A stretch of 64,000 nt of DNA from Paenibacillus sp. DMB5. Lineage in GTDB: Bacteria > Bacillota > Bacilli > Paenibacillales > Paenibacillaceae. Under the pieces are notes generated by a model, which saw nothing but the letters and a program-made list of their open reading frames with translations, was not told the origin of the DNA and did no database searches. The stretch spans positions 18,808 to 82,807 of the forward strand of contig NZ_LRAC01000134.1 in the NCBI RefSeq assembly GCF_001517085.1, read 5' to 3'. Below, in pieces: positions 18,067 to 27,490 of this stretch. Each line of letters begins with the position of its first letter. Position 1 is the stretch's first letter. Both the position numbers and the translations under genes were made by a program.

Positions 18067-18741
18067 TCAAGTGTCGATCAGAACCTTCAGGACATCGCCC
18101 ACCTCAATCTTTTGCGGGACGACCAGGCTGCAGATTTCCTGATCGTTTTTCATAAAGGAGTAACCGGTCAGGAACGGGAAGTTTTTGAAGCAGACCTTGA
18201 ACACCTCCGTACCGAACATGGTCTCCGGCCTGATTGCGGAGATTTCATAAATGGAGTAATCCGCGAGCAGCCCCATCTTGAACGCCTTCCCCAGCGCTTC
18301 CTTGCAGCTGAAGAACATGTAAGCGAAACGGACGGACGAGCCATATCCGGCTATCAGCTCCTTTTCCCCGGTGCTCAGCATTTCTTCAATCGGTACTTCC
18401 AGCCGGATGGTCTCCATATCGATGCCTACTATATTATCCTTGGAGTAAACAACGGAAAGCACATAACGCTTGGAATGGCTGAGACCTACCTCAACCGCCT
18501 GGTCTTTGATAATTGGATAACGCAGGCTTCCGTACTCAACCGTAATTCCGCTGAGCTTCCCTTTAAAGGAAGCGGACTGGCTGGCCAGATTTTTTTTGAT
18601 CGCATAACGCCCGTACAGAAATTCCCTGCGCCGGCTCTCATTGCAGATATTGCAGTACATTATATACTCTGTTGAGCTTAATATTTCACTGGCCTCGAAG
18701 GCATGCTGCTCCTTCATATCGATCAGATGCGGACTAATCAT
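18067..18741 (-). CDS. Sfp-type 4'-phosphopantetheinyl transferase
   Basis: The enzyme moves phosphopantetheine from coenzyme A onto the Ser of carrier domains, activating the carriers of this cluster. The 224-residue product has the two metal/substrate motifs of the Sfp group: VGIDMETI (Asp108, Glu110) and FFSCKEALGKAFKMG (Glu148, Lys152), plus the VGLSHSKRYVLSVVY stretch before them. It is the last gene of the biosynthetic operon, 12 bases after the membrane-protein gene. Confidence 0.92.
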   Translation of the reverse strand: MISPHLIDMKEQHAFEASEILSSTEYIMYCNICNESRRREFLYGRYAIKKNLASQSASFKGKLSGITVEYGSLRYPIIKDQAVEVGLSHSKRYVLSVVYSKDNIVGIDMETIRLEVPIEEMLSTGEKELIAGYGSSVRFAYMFFSCKEALGKAFKMGLLADYSIYEISAIRPETMFGTEVFKVCFKNFPFLTGYSFMKNDQEICSLVVPQKIEVGDVLKVLIDT

Positions 18742-18753
18742 GGCCTCATCCCC

Positions 18754-19407
18754 TTATCGTTCCCCGGCCTTTGATTTGCGGTGCCAATAATGAAACAGCA
18801 GCAGGTCCGCTACAAATCCGGCATTGATCAGCAGTATAAAGCTTAAGTAGATACTCCCTGTAATAGTATGGATCGGATATTTGAACAGGATGACCGCTGT
18901 AATCAGCAGACTGGCAAGCGCGCTGAGCGGCACTACTCCGGAGCTCCGGTAATGGATTTTGCGGTAAATACCAAGCATCAGCATCAGGATTCCCGGCAGA
19001 ATCAGGGTCTCACGCAGCTCGCTGACATCAGGCATCGCCTCCCCGAAGGCATACACCGGGAAACGGATACAGAGTACAAGCCCCGAAAGAATCAGCAGGG
19101 AATCCAGCCATCTGCGGTGTCTGCTCAGGGCAATCGCATACCAGGCCCCGAATACATTCAGATAGGAAAGGGTCACCAGTATCAGCGCGGCGGCTATACT
19201 TCCAATGAACCAGTACGTATCCTCAGGAATGAACCGGTCCTTGCCGGTAAAGCGCAGGAACAGGAAGAAAAAGAGGCCGACCGCCAGCAGCTTCACTCCC
19301 CAGTAGGCCTTCATACCTGCACTGAACAGGCTGCGGAAGGCCTTATTTTCTCCGGGGGTACTGAAGCCGTATTTACGGTACAAAAAATCATAGATAGTTC
19401 GCTGCAT
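18754..19407 (-). CDS. Six-helix membrane protein of unknown function
   Basis: A 217-residue protein starting at ATG 19407 (MQRTIYDFLYRKYGF), 20 bases inside the preceding A-PCP gene and after GGGAGAGG. Six hydrophobic segments are seen (about residues 33-52, 62-85, 102-123, 133-150, 160-180, 184-210), with basic loops and no catalytic motif that I recognise. Its tight coupling to the biosynthetic genes suggests immunity, export or membrane anchoring of the product, but nothing in the sequence decides this. Confidence 0.7.
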   Translation of the reverse strand: MQRTIYDFLYRKYGFSTPGENKAFRSLFSAGMKAYWGVKLLAVGLFFFLFLRFTGKDRFIPEDTYWFIGSIAAALILVTLSYLNVFGAWYAIALSRHRRWLDSLLILSGLVLCIRFPVYAFGEAMPDVSELRETLILPGILMLMLGIYRKIHYRSSGVVPLSALASLLITAVILFKYPIHTITGSIYLSFILLINAGFVADLLLFHYWHRKSKAGER

Positions 19408-20995
19408 AAGATTCCTCTCCCAGCATATTGGATAATTGCTCGATGGACGGGTGCTCAAAGACATCAAAGAAGCTGATATCGGCATTGAACCTCTGGTTAA
19501 TCTCACGGGCGATTTCCCACACTGTCACGGAATCGATTCCCTGTTCAAAGATGTTCGTCTGCTCATTAAGGGCCGCGCCGGGCAGGTAATGCTGGAGAAT
19601 TTGGGCAAGCTTTTTGTTTTTGCTGAGAAAATGCTGTTCATATAAGGCCCTTGTATCTGTTTTGCCGTTGGCGGTCAGCGGAATCTCCTGCACATATACG
19701 ATCTTGGACGGAAGCATGTACATCGGCAGCAGCTGCTTCAATACCTGGCCAAGCTGCTCCGAGCGGGTGGTGATTGCCAGGTAGATCTTTTTATCACGGA
19801 CAAAGGCATGGCAGTTCCGGATGCCCTGGGCACGGACGGTATATTCGATCTCCTGCAGGTCAATCCGGTAGCCGTTGATTTTCACCTGAGTGTCCTTCCG
19901 CCCCAGATAGACGATTTTGCCCTCTTCGTTCAGCCGGACAAGATCTCCGGTCTTATAGACATCCCGGCCCTGCCACCGGATAAAAGCCTCTTTCGTCTTC
20001 TCGGGATTGCCCAGATAACCGATCGCTACCCCTTGTCCCCCGGCATACAGCTCTCCTTCCGCCGCACTCTCCCCGTCTTCATTCACAATGAATGTCTGAG
20101 TTCCATGAACCTGCGTGCCGATGGCAATCTCCTTCATCACGCTGCCCTGTTCCATAACATCCAGGGTCGTAAACACCGTATTCTCCGTGGGTCCATAGCC
20201 GTTGACGACAGTGGTATGCTTCAGCACTTCATTGACATGGGACAGGCTCAGCTGCTCACCACCGACAATGACCCGGGAGAGGCTGCGGAACATTTCCGGC
20301 TTCTTGTCCACCCAGAAGTTAAACAGGGAGCAGGTGATCCACATGACGTCGATTCCCTGGCTGATCCGCTTTTCCACATGATAGATATTCAGAATCTCAG
20401 TTTTGGATAACAGTGAAATGGTCATCCCGGACAGCAGCCCGCCCCAGATTTCAATAATGGAAGCATCAAATTCCAGCGGACTGATGTGGGAGATGGTCTT
20501 CTCCGGTGAGAGTCCAAGCCGTTCATCTCCCAGCAGGCGGAGGACACCCCGGTCGGGAATGCCGACTGCTTTGGGTGTTGAGGTTGTTCCCGAGGTGAAC
20601 ACAATATAGCAGAGCTGCTCTGCAGAACGGGCGGGAAAATCCCACATGTCTTCCAGCAGAGGATCAGGCTGCAGCACTTCATTGATGGTCGCCTTAACCT
20701 GAATCGTACTGCGCATCGCCTGCTTCCGGCTGTCCGGATAGTCCTTGTTGATTACGGTATAGGCGGCTCCCGCCTTCAGCACCGCGACCATGGCCGCAAT
20801 GGCCTCAATACTGCGCTCCAGCTCAATCGCCACCACATCATGAGCCTGAATGCCCTGCTCCTGGAGCTGCTGCAAATAGACATTGGACAGTGTATTGAGT
20901 CCCCCGTAAGTGATGGAACGGCTGCTTTCCGTGATAGCCGTCTTATCCCTGAAAGTCTGCATATTGCCCACTAAACTGCTTAATATATTGTTCAT
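19388..20995 (-). CDS. NRPS adenylation-carrier protein (A-PCP), valine-like code
   Basis: A 535-residue free-standing loading protein. The adenylation domain (about 1-450) shows YIVFTSGTTSTPKAV (A3), NGYGPTENT (A5), YKTGD (A7), GRKDTQVKINGYRID (A8) and LTANGKTD (A10, Lys). The carrier domain (455-530) has FEQGIDSVTVWEIA with the phosphopantetheine Ser. Aligned by hand to GrsA, the specificity residues read D-A-I-W-I-G-G-V-F-K. That differs from the known valine code DAFWIGGTFK at two positions, so a branched aliphatic amino acid is likely. There is no condensation domain, so it works with separate C proteins. The start overlaps the thioesterase stop by four bases. Confidence 0.93.
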   Translation of the reverse strand: MNNILSSLVGNMQTFRDKTAITESSRSITYGGLNTLSNVYLQQLQEQGIQAHDVVAIELERSIEAIAAMVAVLKAGAAYTVINKDYPDSRKQAMRSTIQVKATINEVLQPDPLLEDMWDFPARSAEQLCYIVFTSGTTSTPKAVGIPDRGVLRLLGDERLGLSPEKTISHISPLEFDASIIEIWGGLLSGMTISLLSKTEILNIYHVEKRISQGIDVMWITCSLFNFWVDKKPEMFRSLSRVIVGGEQLSLSHVNEVLKHTTVVNGYGPTENTVFTTLDVMEQGSVMKEIAIGTQVHGTQTFIVNEDGESAAEGELYAGGQGVAIGYLGNPEKTKEAFIRWQGRDVYKTGDLVRLNEEGKIVYLGRKDTQVKINGYRIDLQEIEYTVRAQGIRNCHAFVRDKKIYLAITTRSEQLGQVLKQLLPMYMLPSKIVYVQEIPLTANGKTDTRALYEQHFLSKNKKLAQILQHYLPGAALNEQTNIFEQGIDSVTVWEIAREINQRFNADISFFDVFEHPSIEQLSNMLGEESYAANYL

Positions 20996-21735
20996 TGCCC
21001 GTTTCCCCCTTTGAATTGGCCCGTCTGGCCGGCTGTAATGAAGCTGATAATGTGCCTGTATACCTGCTGCTCGAACTCGTAGTAAAAGAAATGTCCTCCC
21101 GGATAAGTGTGCAAGGAAATCTCCTGCCCGGACAGATCGCCCCAGTCCTGAACAGCTGTGACCGAGCGGTCCTCAAGCCCCTGAAAAACTGCGATCCGGA
21201 CATCTGCCCCAAATCTGCGGCAGCGGTACTGGTTATCCAGGTTATAGCGGTTCACTGCCGTAATATCGCTCCGCAGAGCCGGCAGGAACAGCTCTCTCAT
21301 CTGCCGGGAGTCGAACTGCCCCTCCTTGATCAGGCCGTAAATCCGGCAGCGTTCAAGCAGTGCATCATCGTCCGGCTCCTCTTCATCGACCGCTTCAATC
21401 CGGTGCGGCGGAGTGGCTGCCATGAACAGCAGCCTGCTTACAGGGTAGCCGGAGTCCAGCAGTGCATGGGCAAGCTCATAGGCAATCAGTGAACCCATGC
21501 TGTAGCCCAGCAGCATGAGCTCCTCTTCCGGGTCGAGCGTCTGCCGCAGCGTTGAGAGCAGATCAGCGGTGATCTCCCGGATGGAGCTTAATGGCTTGCC
21601 GGAGAATCTTCTGCCATGTCCCGGATATTCCAGAGACATGACCGTCAGCTCCGGGTGACCCGCCTGGAGCTGCTTCTGCAGCCCGGCGAACACATTGACA
21701 TGGGCACCGGCATACGGGAGGAGAATCAGCTTCAT
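20992..21735 (-). CDS. Type II thioesterase
   Basis: A 247-residue alpha/beta hydrolase starting at ATG 21735 (MKLILLPYAGAHVN), overlapping the stop of the upstream gene by four bases. Catalytic residues are seen: Ser79 in LLGYSMGS, Asp in FQGLEDRSV and His in YPGGHFFY. Such enzymes (SrfAD/GrsT type) clear wrongly loaded carriers. As no synthase here has a built-in thioesterase, this protein may also release the product, which is inference. Confidence 0.92.
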   Translation of the reverse strand: MKLILLPYAGAHVNVFAGLQKQLQAGHPELTVMSLEYPGHGRRFSGKPLSSIREITADLLSTLRQTLDPEEELMLLGYSMGSLIAYELAHALLDSGYPVSRLLFMAATPPHRIEAVDEEEPDDDALLERCRIYGLIKEGQFDSRQMRELFLPALRSDITAVNRYNLDNQYRCRRFGADVRIAVFQGLEDRSVTAVQDWGDLSGQEISLHTYPGGHFFYYEFEQQVYRHIISFITAGQTGQFKGGNGQ

Positions 21736-22967
21736 CGTCCGGCACCTCCTCCGGAACAGGCGCCGGCTTCCTCCAGCTGGAGCAGAAGGCTGTAGCAGTT
21801 GCCGTGCATCGAATACAGTACGGACGCGAACAGCCCGAAATCCCCGGGACTGCTGCTCCACTGCTCCCGGCCGATTGTGCCGATATAGTGATTCGGCCTG
21901 GCTATTTCCCGCCCCGACAGTTTACTGTGCGAGCGATGGGTATCCAGCAGACGGCAGACACCGGTCAAGCCGTAATAGCCCACGATATAATGAATATCCT
22001 CCTTCAGGAATCCGCCCCTCATGTTCCGGTAGGATTTCTGCAGAGCCTTCAGGCAGGAGAACTCTGCCGTATCATCAATCTCATTGCCGCGGCCGTACAG
22101 CTCCAGAAAAAGTTCTGCTTCAGGAGATACCCCGGCCTTCTCCAGCGACCGGCTCACCAGCTTCTTCACCGCAGTACGGTTAACCACCGGATTGCCCATG
22201 CTCCCCGCGGAAATATCCTTGATCTCGGCCAGGATAACATCACCGTCCGCCAGGGCCAGCTCCCGCTCCTTCAGCAGGAAGACGGCGCCGCCTTCCGAGA
22301 AGTAACGTCCCGAAGCTCCTTCTTCAAACGGCTCCGTATAGCGTTCTGCGCCTGTTCCGAACTGCGACAGCTCATACGGCACCGGGAAGGTAACGGCACT
22401 CGCTCCCCCCGTCAGAGCAGTATCGAACTCGCCTTTGCGGATTTTGGTGTAGGCACTGTACATGGAGCTGATCCCCGAGGTGGAAGCCTCGCTGATCAGC
22501 TGGACGGCAGGGGTGCAGCCCGGCTGCAGCAGCTTCAGGTAGCCCAGCGGATCAATAAGCTTCACAGCATGCCGGAAGTCTTCCCCCTCTACGCCCATTA
22601 AGGCATATTTGGACAGGATATCCGTCTGGGCAGTGCCGACTGAGACAAGCAGGCTGTTCTTAGGGCCCAGCTTGTTCCGGTCAGCCAGCGTCTGCATCAG
22701 GCTGAGTGTAATCCGTTCGCTGGACAGCAGGAATCTGCTGTCCTCCAGCGGCACATGCTCCAGCCTGAAGCGTTCTTCCACCGAGGTATAGAATATACCG
22801 TCGAAGCAGGACGCCTCTGCCTGCTCCCGGTTATAGCTGTGTGCAAGCTCCTGCATGCGCTGTTCCCAGACTGCATCTTTACGCCGAATCAGCTCTTCCG
22901 GGCTACCCGATTCGCGGTTCGGGTAATCGCAGATACAATCGACGATAACGACTCTGCGGTCATCCAT
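21732..22967 (-). CDS. Free-standing ketosynthase homologue lacking the catalytic triad
   Basis: A 411-residue protein starting at ATG 22967, overlapping the end of the large PKS by 8 bases (ATGGATGA). It has the thiolase fold pattern of beta-ketoacyl synthases: the helix after the nucleophile (SGISSMYSAYTKIRKGEFDTALTGGAS) and the FSEGGAVFLLKER strand. All three active-site residues are replaced. The Cys of DTACSSS is Ser162 (SEASTSG), the His of HGTGT is Tyr291 (LELYGRGN) and the His of the NIGH motif is Tyr (VGYYGLTG). It cannot condense by the usual mechanism. It could be a chain-length-factor-like partner of an active KS or a structural subunit. Confidence 0.8.
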   Translation of the reverse strand: MDDRRVVIVDCICDYPNRESGSPEELIRRKDAVWEQRMQELAHSYNREQAEASCFDGIFYTSVEERFRLEHVPLEDSRFLLSSERITLSLMQTLADRNKLGPKNSLLVSVGTAQTDILSKYALMGVEGEDFRHAVKLIDPLGYLKLLQPGCTPAVQLISEASTSGISSMYSAYTKIRKGEFDTALTGGASAVTFPVPYELSQFGTGAERYTEPFEEGASGRYFSEGGAVFLLKERELALADGDVILAEIKDISAGSMGNPVVNRTAVKKLVSRSLEKAGVSPEAELFLELYGRGNEIDDTAEFSCLKALQKSYRNMRGGFLKEDIHYIVGYYGLTGVCRLLDTHRSHSKLSGREIARPNHYIGTIGREQWSSSPGDFGLFASVLYSMHGNCYSLLLQLEEAGACSGGGAGR

Positions 22968-25900
22968 TGGCTTCCTCCAGCAGGTCTCTGACGTATTGGC
23001 TGAGCTGGGTAATGGTCGGATAAATGAATACATCCGCGACTTCGATATCGATCTTGAACTGCTCCGCCACCGGACCATAGATGCCGAAGGCTTTGAGCGA
23101 GTCGCCTCCCAGATCTGTGAAGCTCTTATTGACATCGATCTCATTGCGGTCAAGCACCGAGGCGAATACAACCGTAATAAATTGCTCCACTTCATCCTGG
23201 CTTTCAGTTCCCGTGATCTTTAACGAAGAGTACTCCTTAATCTGAATGCCGGCAGCCTCTTCAGCTGTTGCATCCGCTGCAGGAACGGCGGCGACTGTGC
23301 CCGCATATGGCTCAGGCAGGCGGATGTATCCGCCAAGGTATTCGGCAGTCCTTGCTTTGTTGAATTCACCGGCGATTACCTTGCTAAACCGCTTGTCCAG
23401 CGAGAGCCGGATGTACTCTCTTCCGGCTGCCGACGGGAGCGACTTCATCAGCAGCTGTCCGTCTGCTGCAGCCAGATCTCCAAACTGGAGCGCCATTCCG
23501 GTCTCTTTCCAGCCGGGCCACTGCACCGTAGTCGTGGCCTTGTCCCGGAAGCCTTCAAGAAACGCGTTGGCGAAGGTGTAGGAGAACTGGCCTGCCGACC
23601 CGGCAATCGTCGTCATGGAGGAGCTGGCAATGAAGAACTTCAAGGGCTGCCCGGCCAGATATTTGCGCAGCAGCAGCGTTCCCGTTACCTTCGGGGAGGC
23701 TACGGCAAGAAACTCCTGTTCCGATTTCGTGAACAGCATGCCCTCCTCCGGCAAGCCTGCCAGATGAACAACCCCGGAGATGGTCTCCGTACCGGCCAGA
23801 GCGCCGATGACCTGCTTAACCTGCATCTCATCCGCCAGATCACAGCTGTGGAAGGTTACATTGGCCCCTTTGCCCAGTACCTGGTTCATGCGGTTCAGCC
23901 TGTCAGACTCCTGCTCAGTCAAGGAAGTCTGGGCCTGCAGCACAGACCAGGCATCCCTGCGTCCCAGAACCGCAATGTGCAGCCCCGGCTGGCGCTCCAG
24001 CAGAACATCGATGTACTCAAGACCGATACCGCCGTACCCTCCGGTAACAATGACACAATCTCCCTCACCCAGTTGAAGCCCCGAATCCTCAGGCAGCTTG
24101 ACAACCTCCGTTAACGCTTCTTCATACAGACGGTTCCCTTCATACAGCAGCTTGAGGCCATTCAGCTGCTCCTGCCCGGCGATGGCCAGTATGGTTCCCA
24201 GGTCAAAAACCTTCATGTTCAGCATCTGCGTCTTAAAGCCGGTATTCTCCAGTCCCGGAACTCTCCCGGAGCTCAGCAGGGAGTAGTTCAGCGGATTAAG
24301 CGGGGAATCTGCATTCAGGGAAAATCCGTTATCTGCAAGGAACAGTACCGTTCCGCCGCGCTTGACCAGTGAAGGCACCTGCTTGGCAAAATGGAAGTAA
24401 TGCAGCATCTCCTCTTCTATGCTGCCGCTGTCAGGCACATCGGCTTCATACCAGGGGGCATAGATAACGATGTCATACTTACTGTCAGGCTTGAAGGCAG
24501 AGATTCCGCTGTAGTCGAGCAGCTCTACCCCTTCCCGCTGTTCAGCCGCTGCAAGCTCCAGTGCCTGTCCGTTGCCGATAACCAGAACGGACTTGACGGC
24601 GGCAGCTGCGGCTGTCTCAGGCAGGCGGAAGGCGGAAGGGCTCCAGCCCACTTCGTGCAGATGAGGCCTGAAATAGGCATTGGCGAAGGCCTTCATCACA
24701 TATTTGTCCAGATACGCGATTCTCTCTCCGGCTTCGTTGTAGACCGATACGTTGCCCGAGATAACCTCATGGTCCCCTGCAGTATCGTAGAGGAGCTCTG
24801 TCCGCGAATAAATACGGCTGGTGAACGGTTTGCCGGTGTAGATAAATTTGCCGTAGGACAGCGGAAGGTAGCTTTTGCCGCGGGCCTGGGCACGCTCATA
24901 CACCATTGCGCCGAGTATTCCGTCCAGCAGGGAAGGGTGCAGATGGAAGGTATTCAGATCGCCTGCATACTGTTCATGAAGCGTCAGGGACAGCAGGATT
25001 TCGGAGCCGGACGGACGGGCCAGACGGAAATTTTGCTTGGCAAAATCCCAGCGGCCCTTGAAAAAGCTGTTCTCTTCCGAGCCGAAATTCGCGGTCAGCA
25101 GCTGTTGCTCGAACATAGTGCTTATCTCCGCCGTCTCTGCCGTTTCCATTCCCGGCTCCGCCGCCTTAATCGTGAAGGAGGCGTGTGTCACATAGTTGTT
25201 CATGTCCTGGTTCTCGTAGGAGAAAACCTCAACCTCCAGCTGTCCGGAGGACGGCTTGCCCACCTGAATCTGAAACTCCCGGTGCGTATCCTCAAGCTGG
25301 ATCAGATTTTTGAAATACAGCTTCTCCAGCTGGAATGCGGGAGTACCGAAGTAGAGCACGGCCAGCTCAGCCGCAAGCTGCGTATAGGTCGTCCCGGAGA
25401 AGGTCCGCTGGCCGCCGATCCGGTGATCGTCGACAAACCAGTCGTCTGGCGATAGTTGTACAGAATAGACGTCGGAGCGCCCTGTCTTCAGGGTCTGCTT
25501 ACGGATCAGTGTTGAGGCAACAGGCAGGCTGGGGCCGGAATTGGTGTAAATATTATGCTTTCTGACATTCGCCCAGAGCACTTCCCGTTTGAACTCATAG
25601 GTCGGCAGGGAGAGCGTAATGCCGCCGCGGTACGGATACAGCTCCAGCGCCTGGCTGTAGCCGTCCAGATACAGCTGAATCAGTTCACTTGTCAGGTACT
25701 GGTCGTAGCCGGTTTTGAGGCGGTGCTGCATCAGCTTTCTCATGTCAGCTGTAATCTCGCGGAGCTCTCCCTGGAAGATTCCGTCCGCCGGCTGGCCGCT
25801 GGCCAGAACACCAACTGCTGTACGCAGCTTGCTGAAGAATTCATCAAAGGTAGCCGCTTCAAAGCCGATTCCGTTTTTAAAATGATTCCGTTTATGAACG

Positions 25901-27453
25901 AGCGTATAAGAGATGTTGTGCAGGCTGAAGCGCTCCAGCCGGCTTGCCTGGCGCACGAATTTATTCAGTACGGCAATGAGCTGGTCCGGAGATTGGGCAG
26001 TGAAGACAAAGGGGTACGGCTCCCCAGGCTGGAACGTTTCCTGCTGGCGCTCATATTCCTCCAGGACGATATGGGCATTGGTGCCGCTGAATCCGAAGGA
26101 GCTGATGCCGCCGCGGCGGGGATACTTGCCTCTTTCCCATTTGCGGACCTTAGTAGGAATATAGAAAGGGCTGTCAACAAACTTGATATATTCATTCGGA
26201 GATTCAAACGTCTGGTTCGGAAAAATCTCCTGATTGCGCAGCGCCAGCGACATCTTGATCAGTCCGCCGACACCTGCTGCACCTACTGTATGTCCGATAT
26301 TTTCCTTAAGGCTGGTGAGGGCGCAAAAGCCTTTTCTGTCCGCATGCTGCCTGTAGGCGTCCGTAAGACCTCTGACTTCAATCGGATCACCGAGCTTGGT
26401 GCCGGTTCCGTGGGCGTCAATGTATTCAACAGTCTCAGGCGAGATGGAGCTGCGTTCATAGGTATCCAGCAGCAGGTCCTTCTGGGCATGCGGATTGGGC
26501 GCGGTCAGCCCGTTCGATTTGCCGTCGCTGTTGATCATGCTTCCGCGGATTACCGAATAGATGTTGTCATTGTCGGCAATCGCGTTCTTCAGCCGCTTGA
26601 GGATTACAATACCCACACCTTCGCCGAAGATTGTCCCCTCCGACTCTGCATCAAACACCTTCAGGAAGGAACGGGAGGTCTCTACATTGCTGTACTGGTC
26701 CAGCACGCTGCCCTGGCGGGGGAACAGGCCGAGCGCAATTCCGCCGACAATCGCGGTATCAATCTCCTTATCGCGGAGTGTCTTGACGGCGAGATGCGCG
26801 GCCACCAGCGAGGAGGAGCAGGCCGTATCAATGACAAAGGAGCCGCCGGACATGTTGTAGATATAGTTGAGGCGGCTGGCCAGAATGCCTTCCCAGCAGC
26901 CGGAATTCACATAATTGGAATCCTCTTCGATCTCCGAGCGGTAATTGGCGGTAATCGATTTATCCTTCCCGATATAAATGGCCGTCTTGCTGTCCTTGAC
27001 GGCATCCAGGCGGATGCCTGCATCCTCAAGCGCCAGATAGGAATGCTTCATCACAAGACGGTGTGTCGGGTCGATATACTTGGCTTCCTCCGGGGAGATG
27101 CCAAAGAACTCCGGATCAAAGGTATCAATATCCTCCAGGTATGCCCCCTTTTCCCGGCACAGCCGCTGCAGAAATTCCTCCGGGGTCGTCTTCAGATGGT
27201 CGGCGCCCTTCTGCAGGTAATCATGATCCTTCGGAATGTACGGAATCCGGTTCTCCGGGAATTCCTTGAATCCTCTCATGCCGTGCTTGACCGCCTGATA
27301 GAATTCATAGGTATCCTTTACATTGCTGTATTCGCAGGAGATGCCCACGATAGCGATATCATCGGGAATAATCTCTTCTAGCAGGGCCTTGCCTGCTGCT
27401 GAGTCCAGATTGCCCTTTTTTACCTGATCAAATATATATTCGCCTGCTCTCAT
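22960..27453 (-). CDS. Trans-AT polyketide synthase module KS-DH-KR-ACP
   Basis: A 1497-residue synthase with one extension module. The KS (about 35-450) is intact: Cys in DTACSSS near 209, His in HGTGT near 347 and His in NIGHTVGAAG near 385. A DH-like domain follows (about 640-900; His in DDHRIGGQ, Asp in HPSLLDG, but the usual Pro of the first motif is Ser). The KR (about 1130-1330) has GGYGGIG and FSYTFAN. The final ACP has GGDSLK near 1449. There is no acyltransferase domain, so malonate must come from the separate AT at 31297-32457. I chose ATG 27453 (AAAGAGG 8 bases upstream) over TTG 27471. It should add a malonate unit and reduce it to hydroxy or enoyl. Confidence 0.93.
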   Translation of the reverse strand: MRAGEYIFDQVKKGNLDSAAGKALLEEIIPDDIAIVGISCEYSNVKDTYEFYQAVKHGMRGFKEFPENRIPYIPKDHDYLQKGADHLKTTPEEFLQRLCREKGAYLEDIDTFDPEFFGISPEEAKYIDPTHRLVMKHSYLALEDAGIRLDAVKDSKTAIYIGKDKSITANYRSEIEEDSNYVNSGCWEGILASRLNYIYNMSGGSFVIDTACSSSLVAAHLAVKTLRDKEIDTAIVGGIALGLFPRQGSVLDQYSNVETSRSFLKVFDAESEGTIFGEGVGIVILKRLKNAIADNDNIYSVIRGSMINSDGKSNGLTAPNPHAQKDLLLDTYERSSISPETVEYIDAHGTGTKLGDPIEVRGLTDAYRQHADRKGFCALTSLKENIGHTVGAAGVGGLIKMSLALRNQEIFPNQTFESPNEYIKFVDSPFYIPTKVRKWERGKYPRRGGISSFGFSGTNAHIVLEEYERQQETFQPGEPYPFVFTAQSPDQLIAVLNKFVRQASRLERFSLHNISYTLVHKRNHFKNGIGFEAATFDEFFSKLRTAVGVLASGQPADGIFQGELREITADMRKLMQHRLKTGYDQYLTSELIQLYLDGYSQALELYPYRGGITLSLPTYEFKREVLWANVRKHNIYTNSGPSLPVASTLIRKQTLKTGRSDVYSVQLSPDDWFVDDHRIGGQRTFSGTTYTQLAAELAVLYFGTPAFQLEKLYFKNLIQLEDTHREFQIQVGKPSSGQLEVEVFSYENQDMNNYVTHASFTIKAAEPGMETAETAEISTMFEQQLLTANFGSEENSFFKGRWDFAKQNFRLARPSGSEILLSLTLHEQYAGDLNTFHLHPSLLDGILGAMVYERAQARGKSYLPLSYGKFIYTGKPFTSRIYSRTELLYDTAGDHEVISGNVSVYNEAGERIAYLDKYVMKAFANAYFRPHLHEVGWSPSAFRLPETAAAAAVKSVLVIGNGQALELAAAEQREGVELLDYSGISAFKPDSKYDIVIYAPWYEADVPDSGSIEEEMLHYFHFAKQVPSLVKRGGTVLFLADNGFSLNADSPLNPLNYSLLSSGRVPGLENTGFKTQMLNMKVFDLGTILAIAGQEQLNGLKLLYEGNRLYEEALTEVVKLPEDSGLQLGEGDCVIVTGGYGGIGLEYIDVLLERQPGLHIAVLGRRDAWSVLQAQTSLTEQESDRLNRMNQVLGKGANVTFHSCDLADEMQVKQVIGALAGTETISGVVHLAGLPEEGMLFTKSEQEFLAVASPKVTGTLLLRKYLAGQPLKFFIASSSMTTIAGSAGQFSYTFANAFLEGFRDKATTTVQWPGWKETGMALQFGDLAAADGQLLMKSLPSAAGREYIRLSLDKRFSKVIAGEFNKARTAEYLGGYIRLPEPYAGTVAAVPAADATAEEAAGIQIKEYSSLKITGTESQDEVEQFITVVFASVLDRNEIDVNKSFTDLGGDSLKAFGIYGPVAEQFKIDIEVADVFIYPTITQLSQYVRDLLEEANG

Positions 27454-27490
27454 TGCCTTCGCCTCTTTCAAAGTTTATTGAACTGTATTG

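Noticed and set aside
24391..25455. Plus-strand open frame of 354 codons opposite the DH region
   Set aside because: Shadow of the minus-strand PKS with no start signals and no protein-family features.
25555..27381. Long plus-strand open frame of 608 codons opposite the large PKS gene
   Set aside because: It is antisense to the KS domain, whose motifs are perfect. It has no ribosome site and no recognisable domain, and other long antisense frames occur all along the GC-rich PKS genes.
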